In this document: piece after piece, positions 1 through 8,397 of the stretch
Layout: each line of letters starts with the position of its first letter
Numbering within the stretch: the stretch's first letter is position 1
NCBI GenBank assembly: GCA_016793165.1
Contig: JAEULA010000007.1
Location: 1 to 50,578 of the forward strand
Source: Alphaproteobacteria bacterium
Lineage (GTDB): Bacteria; Pseudomonadota; Alphaproteobacteria; CACIAM-22H2
DNA: 50,578 nucleotides
Reading direction: 5' to 3'
The notes under the pieces: generated by a model
Told to the model about the DNA's origin: nothing
Database searches by the model: none
The model's input: only the letters and a program-made list of their open reading frames with translations
Program-made: the position numbers and the translations under genes

Positions 1-1140
1 CTTCACCCCGCCCTTCTCGCGGATGCCGTCGGCGCCGACGCGCCAGCCCGCCTCGTCGAGCATCTTCGCCGCGAGCTCGGGATTGGGCGTCTCCTCCTTG
101 AGGTTCGGGTTGTAGGCCCAGTGCGAGGTGTGCAGGTAGGACTGGGTGCGCTTGAGCGTGCCGAAGTAGATGTCGTCGATCGACTTCTGCATCTCGGTCG
201 CGATGTACAGCGCCTTGCGCACCTTCGGATCCGCGAATTGAGGCTTGCCGCAGTTGAAGTAGATGAACTGCACCCAGGGCTGCGGTACGGCGAAGAAGTC
301 GCGGTCGGCGATCTTCTGGGCTTCGGCCCAGCGGTCGTTGGGCACGCCGCCGAGGCCGAGATAGTCGACCTCGCCGGTGCGCGCCTGGCCGTAGAGCACC
401 AGCATGTCGGGCACGAACTTGTGGATGAAGGTGCCGATCTTCGCCGGCCCGCGGTGGTAGTTCGGGTTGCGCTCGTAGATCATGTGGCTGCCCGCCACGC
501 GCGTCTTGAGCAGATAGGGCCCCGTGCCGATCGGCTGGCTGTTGTAGCCCGACGTGTTGATGTCCGCCTCCTTCGACAGCAGGTGGTGCGGAACGATGTG
601 CATGTTCTGCCACGCCCACATGAACGGCACGAACGGCGCCTTCAGCTCCATCTCGATGTTGAAGTCGTCGACGACCTTGAAGTTCTTGATCAGGTCGAAG
701 CCCGAGCGCGAGCGGATCGCGATCTTCGGGTTCATGATCGTCTGGTAGGTGAACTCGACGTCGCGCGCGGTGAAGGGCGCGCCGTCGCTCCACTTCACGC
801 CGCGCTTCAGCTGGACCTTCCAGACCTTGCCGTCCGGCGAGATGCCGCCGTTGGCGGCGGTCGGCAGCTCCGCTGCGAGATTGGGGATGAACTGGCCCTT
901 GTCGTTCATGTCCCAGAGCGCGTCGAACAGGCACGCTTCCGGCACGTTCTCGGTGCCGGAGTTCACGTAGAGCAGCGGGTTGAACTGCACCGGCTCCTGG
1001 CTCATGCCGAGGATCAGGCGATCCCGGCTCTGCCCGCTGGCGCTGCCCGGCAGCAGGGCCGGGGCGCCGAGCGCCAATGCGCCGGCTCCCGCGCCGCGCC
1101 TGATCAATCCTCGACGAGTCACCTTCCTGTTCGTGGTCAT
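1..1140 (-). CDS. Peptide/opine ABC transporter substrate-binding protein (family 5), 3' part missing
   Basis: The first 380 residues are present; the frame is still open at the window start, so the C-terminus lies outside. The N-terminus carries a twin-arginine export signal (VTRRGLIRRG followed by an Ala/Gly/Leu-rich stretch), so the protein is probably exported folded by Tat to the periplasm. The mature part has family-5 binding protein (DppA/OppA-type) features: EPVQFNPLLYVNSGTE near the start, then SPDGKVWKVQLKRGVKWSDG, then IGTGPYLL. It is the last gene of a minus-strand operon with two permeases and two ATPases. Substrate is unresolved: peptides, opines or other amino-acid conjugates are all possible. 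The family call is firm. Confidence 0.93.
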   Translation of the reverse strand, partial: MTTNRKVTRRGLIRRGAGAGALALGAPALLPGSASGQSRDRLILGMSQEPVQFNPLLYVNSGTENVPEACLFDALWDMNDKGQFIPNLAAELPTAANGGISPDGKVWKVQLKRGVKWSDGAPFTARDVEFTYQTIMNPKIAIRSRSGFDLIKNFKVVDDFNIEMELKAPFVPFMWAWQNMHIVPHHLLSKEADINTSGYNSQPIGTGPYLLKTRVAGSHMIYERNPNYHRGPAKIGTFIHKFVPDMLVLYGQARTGEVDYLGLGGVPNDRWAEAQKIADRDFFAVPQPWVQFIYFNCGKPQFADPKVRKALYIATEMQKSIDDIYFGTLKRTQSYLHTSHWAYNPNLKEETPNPELAAKMLDEAGWRVGADGIREKGGVK

Positions 1141-1204
1141 CGCCCTCTCCCTCTTCAGGGCGCGGCGGGCCCGACCGTCGCGGCCGGACCGTCCGCGCGT
1201 CTGC

Positions 1205-2107
1205 TCAATCCATCTTCAGCCTGGGATCGAGGGCATCCCGCAGCCCGTCGCCCAGGAAGTTGAAGCTCATCACGGTCAACGTGATCATCGCGCCCGGCAG
1301 GATCGCCAGGAACGGCACCGTGTCGAAGTAGCCCTGCGCATTGGTCAGCATGTTGCCCCAGCTCGCCAGCGGCGGCTGGATGCCGTAGCCGAGATAGCTG
1401 ATGTACGACTCCATCAGCACGGCGGTGGCGACCTTCAGCGTCGCGGCGACGAGCACCGGCGCGATCGCGTTGGGCAGCAGCTCCCGGAACATGATCCGCG
1501 CGCCGCTCGCGCCGAGCGCGCGCGCGGCCTGCACGAAGTCCTGCTCCTTGAGGTGCAGGATCTCCGCGCGGACGATGCGCGCCACCTCCATCCACGAGGT
1601 GAGGCCGATGATCAGGGAGATGGACAGCAGCGTCGGCGGCACGAAGGCAGCGACGACCAGCAGCAGGAACACCTGCGGGAAGCAGAGCATGGTGTCCACG
1701 AAGCGCATCAGCAGGTCATCGACCCAGCGCCCGTAGAACCCCGCGACCAGGCCGATCACGAGGCCGGTCACCACGGTCGTGACCATCGCGACCAGCCCGA
1801 CCGCCAGCGACACCCGCCCGCCGTAGAGCAGCCGGCTCAGCGTGTCGCGGCCGAGCTCGTCGGTGCCGAGCAGGAAGCGCATGTCGCTGAAGGGGTCCTT
1901 GAAGCGCAGCTTCGTCTCGAGCAGCGTGGGATCGTGCGGCGCGAGGATGCCCGCGAACAGCGCCGAGGCGCAGAGCAGCACGACCACCACAGCGCCGGCC
2001 ACCGCCAGGCGGTGGCGCAGGAAGCGCCGCATCACGATGCGCCACTGGCTCTGCGGCCGGGCGTCGGGAAGGCCCTGGACGTCGATCTCGGGAGCGGCGG
2101 TCGCCAT
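1205..2107 (-). CDS. ABC transporter permease, DppC/OppC type
   Basis: This 300-residue inner-membrane permease has the layout of the DppC/OppC family: a cytoplasmic N-terminus, a first membrane span at about 33-55, a periplasmic segment containing LLGTDELGRDTLSRLLYGGR, then five more hydrophobic spans. The EAA-type loop that contacts the ATPase is visible as ARALGASGARIMFRELLPNA. It starts 9 bp after dppB and would pair with that protein to form the channel. The final residues LGDGLRDALDPRLKMD are typical of the family. Start chosen at ATG 2107, which begins just upstream of the conserved first helix. Confidence 0.95.
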   Translation of the reverse strand: MATAAPEIDVQGLPDARPQSQWRIVMRRFLRHRLAVAGAVVVVLLCASALFAGILAPHDPTLLETKLRFKDPFSDMRFLLGTDELGRDTLSRLLYGGRVSLAVGLVAMVTTVVTGLVIGLVAGFYGRWVDDLLMRFVDTMLCFPQVFLLLVVAAFVPPTLLSISLIIGLTSWMEVARIVRAEILHLKEQDFVQAARALGASGARIMFRELLPNAIAPVLVAATLKVATAVLMESYISYLGYGIQPPLASWGNMLTNAQGYFDTVPFLAILPGAMITLTVMSFNFLGDGLRDALDPRLKMD

Positions 2108-2116
2108 GGTCCCGCC

Positions 2117-3070
2117 TCAGCCCAGCCGGATGCGCGGGTCGATCAGCGCGACGCCGATGTCCGCAAGGAGATTGCTGAAGATCACGAAGAAGGCCGTGAA
2201 CATCATCATGCCCATCAGCACGGGGTTCTCCTTCATGGTCAACGCGTCGACGAAGAGGCGCCCCATCCCCGGCCATCCGAAGATCGTCTCGGCCACCAGC
2301 GCCCCGGAGAACAGGAACGGCAGCTGGACGCCGAGCAGCGCGATCAGCGGCTTGGCGGCATTCGGGAAGGCATGGCGGAACAGGATCGCCGGGCCGCGCA
2401 GACCCTTGGCGCGCGCGGTGCGGATGTAGTCCTGGTGGATCACCTCGAGGAAGCTCGAGCGCGCGTAGCGGCTCCACGTCGCGACGATCACCAGCGCCAG
2501 CACCATCGTCGGCAGGACGAGATGTCGCAGCAGGTCGAGCGGGTCGCCCTCGGCACCGAGCTCGTACATCCCGCCCGAGGGCAGCCAGCGCAGATTGAGC
2601 GCGAAGATGTAGATCGCCATCAGCCCGAACCAGAATGTCGGGAACGACAGCGCGAAGATCGCGCCGGTCGTCGCGAGGTAGTCGAACAGCGAGTAGCGCC
2701 GGACGGCGCCGAGGACGCCGATCAGCAGGCCGACGATGATGGCGATCGACAATGCGCTGCCCATCAGCAGCAGCGTGGCGGGCACGCGCTCGAGGATGAC
2801 GCCGAGCACGGGGCGACCCCCGAAGAAGGTGTAGCCCCACGAGCCGGTGAACATGCCCGTGGCCCACTTGAAGTACTGGACGTGCACGGGCTGATCGAGG
2901 CCGAAGACGATCTTGATGCGCTCGATGTCCTGCGCCGTGATCGTCGGATTGAGCGTGTACACGGCCAGGGGCCCGCCGGGGGCGAGATGCATGAGCGCGA
3001 AGCCGATCAGCGAGACGCCGATCATCAGCGGTATCGCATGCAGGATCCGCTTCACGATGAACTGGAGCAT
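2117..3070 (-). CDS. ABC transporter permease, DppB/OppB type
   Basis: This 317-residue integral membrane subunit starts with the classic DppB N-terminus (MLQFIVKRILHAIPLMIGVS) and contains about six membrane spans. The EAA loop reads ARAKGLRGPAILFRHAFPNA. A strong ribosome site GAGGAGG lies 7 bases before ATG 3070. It sits 25 bp after the upstream ATPase gene and 9 bp before dppC, so the genes are almost certainly co-transcribed. It forms one half of the translocation pore for the substrate delivered by the family-5 binding protein. Confidence 0.95.
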   Translation of the reverse strand: MLQFIVKRILHAIPLMIGVSLIGFALMHLAPGGPLAVYTLNPTITAQDIERIKIVFGLDQPVHVQYFKWATGMFTGSWGYTFFGGRPVLGVILERVPATLLLMGSALSIAIIVGLLIGVLGAVRRYSLFDYLATTGAIFALSFPTFWFGLMAIYIFALNLRWLPSGGMYELGAEGDPLDLLRHLVLPTMVLALVIVATWSRYARSSFLEVIHQDYIRTARAKGLRGPAILFRHAFPNAAKPLIALLGVQLPFLFSGALVAETIFGWPGMGRLFVDALTMKENPVLMGMMMFTAFFVIFSNLLADIGVALIDPRIRLG

Positions 3071-3095
3071 CCCAGCGCCTCCTCGCGTGCCGACG

Positions 3096-4059
3096 TCAGG
3101 GTTGGTGCAGGTGGCAGGCGACGACCCGGCCGTCGCCGAGCGGCTGCAGCGGCGGCGCCTCGACCGCGCATCGCGCGATCGCCTGCGGGCAGCGCGGGTG
3201 GAAGCGGCAGCCCGCGGGCGGCGACACCGGCGACGGCACGTCGCCCTTCAGGATGATCCGCCGCCGCCGCCGCCCCGGCTCTGGCGACGGCGCCGCCGAC
3301 AGCAGCGCCTGGGTGTAGGGGTGCTTGGCGTCGAAATAGAGCGTGTCGCGCGGCCCCATCTCGACGACCTGGCCGAGATACATCACCGCGACGACATCGC
3401 AGACGTGGCTGACGACGCTGAGGTTGTGCGAGATCAGGATGTAGGTCAGGCCGAGTTCGGCCTGCAGCCGCTTCAACAGGTTGATGATCTGCGCCTGGAT
3501 CGACACGTCGAGCGCCGAGACCGGCTCGTCGCCGATGATCAGCTGCGGGCCGAGGGCGAGCGCGCGCGCGATGCCGATGCGCTGGCGCTGGCCGCCGGAG
3601 AACTCGTGCGGATAGCGGCGCATCGACTCGGGCATCAGGCCGACGAGCCTCAGCAGCCGGGCGATCCGATCGTCGCGATCGCCTTCCGGCGCGATGCCGT
3701 GGATGTCGAACGGAGCGCTCAGGATCTCGCCGACGGTAAGGCGCGGATTCAGCGACGAGAACGGGTCCTGGAAGATGATCTGCATCTTCCGTCGCAGCGG
3801 CGCCATCTGCCGCGCGCCGTAGCGCGTGATGTTCTCCCCCGCGAACCAGATCTCGCCGGCGCTGGGCTCGATCAGCTTCAGGATCGTCTTCCCCATCGTC
3901 GTCTTGCCGCAGCCGCTCTCGCCGACGACTCCCAGGACCTCGCCCTTGCGCAGCGTGAGATCGACGCCGTCGACGGCACGCACATGCGCGACGACGCGCG
4001 AGAGGATGCCCGCGCGGATCGGGAAATGGGTCTTGAGCCGGCGGGTCTCGAGCAGGATC

Positions 4060-4067
<8 letters not shown>
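3096..4067 (-). CDS. ABC transporter ATP-binding protein, DppF/OppF type
   Basis: This 323-residue cytoplasmic ATPase powers the importer. Walker A is GESGCGKTT at about 49-57, the Q-loop follows at IIFQDPFSSLNP, the signature is SGGQRQR at about 157-163, and Walker B is LIIGDE at about 176-181. The C-terminus has the oligopeptide-transporter extension (HPYTQALLSAAP and PAGCRFHPRCPQA), whose cysteines in related proteins can bind a [4Fe-4S] cluster. Start was set at ATG 4067 (MAEILLETRR), with GGAAGG about 5 bases upstream and an 8-bp overlap with the preceding ATPase gene. An in-frame start nine codons upstream lacks such support. Confidence 0.94.
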
Positions 4068-5046
<979 letters not shown>

Positions 5047-5440
5047 CGGCCGATCTTTCCCCCTTCGCCGTCCCCGGAAGACCATAACAGGTGAGGAGGT
5101 AGGGGCAATCGCGGTCGGCGTCTCCGCGACGCCGGGCATCACCGTTCCTCCGGTTCGAACGGGTCGAACGGCGGGAACGACGGCGCAGCCCGATCGGCCG
5201 CCTCGATGAGAGCGGCATGCGTTGCCCCGCGACGCCTGCGGAAGCGTCGCGACGCACGAGGCGGCGGCCGCAATGCCGCCACGTGCAACTTTCCTCCTCG
5301 CCGCCTCGCCCTCTTCCCCTCCCCGCGGTGGCGGGTTGGGTCGCGATGGCATCGGTCGCGGTCGGCCTGCTCGCTTGCGGGGGACGGCGGGAAGGCGTGG
5401 TCGCGACCCGACCAGCCGGCGGCGGTCGGCCTGCTCGACG
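5047..5440. other. 394-bp gap between FAD enzyme and dppD, with nested repeats
   Basis: I see no convincing gene here. The stretch holds a 13-bp inverted repeat with one mismatch (GGTTGGGTCGCGA at 5334-5346 against TCGCGACCCGACC at 5401-5413) and a perfect 16-bp direct repeat GCGGTCGGCCTGCTCG at 5358-5373 and 5422-5437. The repeats interleave, which suggests an old intergenic repeat element. The candidate dpp promoter lies at its left end. Confidence 0.5.
5081..5108 (-). promoter_or_regulatory. Candidate sigma70-like promoter for the dpp operon
   Basis: On the minus strand TTGCCC and TATGGT are separated by 16 bases, about 35 bases upstream of the preferred dppD start. The match is moderate in GC-rich DNA and rests on pattern only. 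If the longer dppD reading (ATG 5139) is used, this motif would lie inside the gene. Confidence 0.25.
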
Positions 5441-6643
5441 TCAGCCGGCCGAGGCGACGCTGTCGGAACGCGGCGCCGCCGCCACCCAGCCGGAGCGCGT
5501 GCGCCAATCCGGCGCGAGATCGGCAAAGCGCGCCAGACCCAGCTGGCCGAGGTCCGCGAAGTCGCAATGCCCCTGGCTCACGAGCTGCGCGATCGCGCGG
5601 CCCGAGGCCGGCGACAGGCCGAAGCCGACGCTGGACATCGTCGCGACGACGACGTTCTCGGGATCCTTCAGGCGATCCAGGATCGGCCGTCCGTCCGGCG
5701 TGTTTTCGACGATGCCGGCCCAGCTGCGGATGACGCGCACATGGGCGGCCTTGGGGAACAGCTCGTACAAGCGTCGCGCCAGGCTGCGCAGGACGGGCGA
5801 GTTCACCGGCCGCGCCGGACGCAGGTCCTGCGCCGCCAGCCACTCGTGCGGCCCGCCGCCATAGGCGAGGTTGCCGCGCAGGGTCTGGCGGCCATAGAGA
5901 CCGCCGCCGTCGACGCCGCCATGCTTCATCAGCGGCAGGGGCTCGGTCACGATCATCTCGACCCGTGCCGGGGCGACCGGCACGTCGACGCCCATGCGCG
6001 CGGCGAGCCACGCGGTCTGCGGCCCTGCGGCGAGCACCAGCGCATCGCAGCCGAAGCGGCCCCGGTCGGTCTGCACGCCGACGACTCGGCCGCTGCGCAG
6101 CTCGATGTCATGCACCGTCGTGTGCTGCTGGATACGACCGCCGCGATCCTGCAGCGCCCAGGCATAGGCCTGCACCGTGCGCTGCGGGTTGGCGTGGCCG
6201 CCGTAATGCGAAAGGATCGCGCCGACCGCGGAGTCGTCGACGAGCGGCACCAGCTCGCGCAGCGTCTTGCGATCGAGCTTCTCGAAGGAGAAGCCCTGGT
6301 CGACCGCGATCGCCGCACCGCGCAGCCGCTCCTCCATCTCCTCGTCGTGCAGGGCGACACGAATGCGCTGCGGCCGGAACTCCGTCGGATAGCCGAGCAT
6401 CTCGTCCATCATCGGCCACAGCCGCTGTTCCTCGCGAAACAACGGGCTGACGGGATGCGTGGCGCCCCCGCCGTTGCGGCCCGAGGCCTCCCAGCCGACG
6501 ATGCCCTTCTCCAGCACCAGCACGTCGACGCCCGACTGCGCCAGCCACCATGCGGCGCTGAGCCCGGTGACGCCGCCACCGATCACGACGACCGCCGCGC
6601 CCGTCCCCGATTCGGGCGTGCGCGCCCGCGACATCTCGCTCAT
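5441..6643 (-). CDS. FAD-dependent D-amino-acid oxidase-family dehydrogenase (HcnC/OoxB/SoxB-like)
   Basis: This 400-residue flavoprotein has a Rossmann dinucleotide motif VVVIGGGVTGLSAAWWLA (GGGVTG at about 22-27), EKGIVGWEASGRNGGG typical of sarcosine oxidase beta and HcnC-like enzymes, and a C-terminal FAD segment ENTPDGRPILD followed by GFGLSPASGRAIAQLV. It probably oxidises the C-N bond of a secondary amine or imino acid. Its ATG overlaps the stop of the upstream gene (ATGA, 6640-6643), indicating translational coupling and a complex of the two products, as in opine oxidase (OoxA/OoxB) and HCN synthase. The dpp importer downstream is a plausible supplier of its substrate. Exact substrate is unknown. 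Confidence 0.88.
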   Translation of the reverse strand: MSEMSRARTPESGTGAAVVVIGGGVTGLSAAWWLAQSGVDVLVLEKGIVGWEASGRNGGGATHPVSPLFREEQRLWPMMDEMLGYPTEFRPQRIRVALHDEEMEERLRGAAIAVDQGFSFEKLDRKTLRELVPLVDDSAVGAILSHYGGHANPQRTVQAYAWALQDRGGRIQQHTTVHDIELRSGRVVGVQTDRGRFGCDALVLAAGPQTAWLAARMGVDVPVAPARVEMIVTEPLPLMKHGGVDGGGLYGRQTLRGNLAYGGGPHEWLAAQDLRPARPVNSPVLRSLARRLYELFPKAAHVRVIRSWAGIVENTPDGRPILDRLKDPENVVVATMSSVGFGLSPASGRAIAQLVSQGHCDFADLGQLGLARFADLAPDWRTRSGWVAAAPRSDSVASAG

Positions 6644-8250
6644 TTCTCCACCAGCCGCCGGAGCCGACCTTGGGGCCGCGCCCGGCCCGGCTCGGGCTTC
6701 TCCCAGTGCGGTTGCCACTGCGTATCGATGCCGAACCAGGTCGCCCAGTTGTCGCGGATCTCCGTCGTCTCGTCGTGATCCGCGAGCACGCCCAACGGCA
6801 CCGGCCGCACCGGCGCGCGGTAGCTTGCCAACGGGATGTCGCCGGGCGCCACGTTGCTGCGCGCCGCCAGCAGCAGGTGCACCTGTTCGCGGCAGCGCCG
6901 CCCCTGGCACACACCCATGCCCGCACGGGTCAGACGCTTGATCTGGTCCTGGTTCACCGGGCCGTCGACCGCCAGCGCATGGAGATTGAGATGCGCGAAG
7001 GCCGTCTCGGCATGTCCCAGGTAGCGCGGCGGCCGCACGCCGACGAGGTCGCGCAGCCGCACCTCCTCGCATTGGCAGATGACCAGATCGTCGCCGGCAC
7101 TCGCGAGCTGCGCGGCCAGCCAGCGCTGGCGCACGCCCTCGCGGTCGCCGGCGGGCTCGGGACTCGCGACCGGCGCGTCCGCGGCGATCCGGCCGAGCTC
7201 CGCGGCGATCGCGCGCGCCGCGCGGCGGCCTGCGTCCTCGGCCAGCGCGGGATCGGCGAGGCGCGCATCCGTGACTCCGGCGCAGTCGCCGACGGCGAAG
7301 ACGTGGCGCAGCGAGGTCCGCCCGTCGGGATCGAGCTTCGGAACGTAGCCGCCGAGATCGGCGCGGTACTGCGTGGCGCATCCGAGGACGTCGAGCAGCT
7401 CGATCGTCGGCACCACGTCGATCGCGAGCACCACCGTGTCGCAAGCGAGCTCGATCGTCGCCGACACCTGACCGGCGTTCGTCGGCGCGAGGGCGATGGC
7501 CTCGACCTCGGTGGCACCCCGGATCGCCCGCACGCAGTGGCCGGTACGGATCGCGACGCCTTGCGCCTTCAGCCTGGCGAGCATCGCGGCCGGACCGCGC
7601 GGCGCGTCGTCGACATCGACGATCGCGACGACGTCGAGCCCGGCCTCGCGCGCCGCCGCCGCCGTCTCGAGTCCGAGCGCGCCGGCGCCGAGCACGACCA
7701 GCCGGCGACCGTTGAACGCGCGATAGTCGCGCAGCAACGAAAGAAAGCCGCGCGCGCCCATCACGCCGGGCTTGTCCCATCCCGCGCAGGCGATCGGCAT
7801 GTCGCGCGCGCCCGCGGCCACGATCAGGTGATCGAAGGGCTGGAGCCAGGAACGCTCCCCGTCGGCCAGGCCGAGGAGCGGCTTGGCGGCGTAGTGCGAC
7901 GTGGGGCCGTTGCCGAAGGCCCCCCAGGCGCCGACGCCGAGCTGCATGTCGATGCCCGCATCGAAAGCCTCGGCGATCGCGGGACGCGACTCGAGCAGGA
8001 GCTCGAGCGCGCGCGCGCCGTTCTGCACGCTGGCGTCCATCCTGCCGCCGAAGTGGAAGGGAACGTCCATGCCCATCAGCGGCGCGGCGATCGGATTCTC
8101 GTCGACGAGCATCGTCTCGATGCCCAACCGCGCCGCCTCCATCGCCGCGGCCAATCCCGCGGGCCCGGCGCCGACGACGACCAGCTGCCGGTGGGGACGG
8201 GTCACGAACTGCTTGCCTGCGATCGAGGTCGGATCGAAGACGGTGCTCAT
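6640..8250 (-). CDS. FAD/[2Fe-2S] oxidoreductase large subunit (HcnB/OoxA-like)
   Basis: The 536-residue product has two nucleotide-binding folds, GAGPAG at about 27-32 and GAGALG at about 188-193, and a C-terminal BFD-like iron-sulfur domain with cysteines at about 392, 394, 448 and 453 (CQC and CQGRRC). This is the layout of the A/alpha subunits of opine oxidase, HCN synthase and related heteromeric amine dehydrogenases. It would pass electrons from its DAO-type partner. ATG 8250 was chosen because AAGGAG lies 8 bases upstream; a GTG three codons earlier overlaps that site. A small separate ferredoxin-like subunit, common in such complexes, is not encoded next to it, and the N-terminus has no fused ferredoxin. 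Confidence 0.88.
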   Translation of the reverse strand: MSTVFDPTSIAGKQFVTRPHRQLVVVGAGPAGLAAAMEAARLGIETMLVDENPIAAPLMGMDVPFHFGGRMDASVQNGARALELLLESRPAIAEAFDAGIDMQLGVGAWGAFGNGPTSHYAAKPLLGLADGERSWLQPFDHLIVAAGARDMPIACAGWDKPGVMGARGFLSLLRDYRAFNGRRLVVLGAGALGLETAAAAREAGLDVVAIVDVDDAPRGPAAMLARLKAQGVAIRTGHCVRAIRGATEVEAIALAPTNAGQVSATIELACDTVVLAIDVVPTIELLDVLGCATQYRADLGGYVPKLDPDGRTSLRHVFAVGDCAGVTDARLADPALAEDAGRRAARAIAAELGRIAADAPVASPEPAGDREGVRQRWLAAQLASAGDDLVICQCEEVRLRDLVGVRPPRYLGHAETAFAHLNLHALAVDGPVNQDQIKRLTRAGMGVCQGRRCREQVHLLLAARSNVAPGDIPLASYRAPVRPVPLGVLADHDETTEIRDNWATWFGIDTQWQPHWEKPEPGRARPQGRLRRLVEK

Positions 8251-8345
8251 CAGGGCCACTCCTTGCGGCGGTCCCCGACCCTAAGGTCGATTCCTCCCGG
8301 CGTCGACGGCGCTGCCGCTGCGCGCGCCGCGCAGGGGTCGGACGG

Positions 8346-8373
8346 TTGACCGGGCGGACGGCCCGGCGATACT
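8346..8373 (+). promoter_or_regulatory. Candidate promoter for hyuA1
   Basis: TTGACC and GATACT are spaced by 16 bases, with the -10 element about 25 bases before the hyuA1 start. The site lies in the 147-bp divergent gap shared with the FAD-enzyme/dpp genes, so both directions may be controlled together. This is a motif match only. Confidence 0.35.
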
Positions 8374-8397
8374 CGCCGAGGGTGGCGGGGGAACAGA

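Noticed and set aside
980..3256. 758-codon plus-strand open frame
   Set aside because: Antisense to the dpp permease genes, His/Asp/Arg-rich without any family motif.
5441..7780. 779-residue version of the FAD oxidoreductase
   Set aside because: The added part is out of phase over the upstream HcnB-like gene; the real start at 6643 overlaps that gene's stop.
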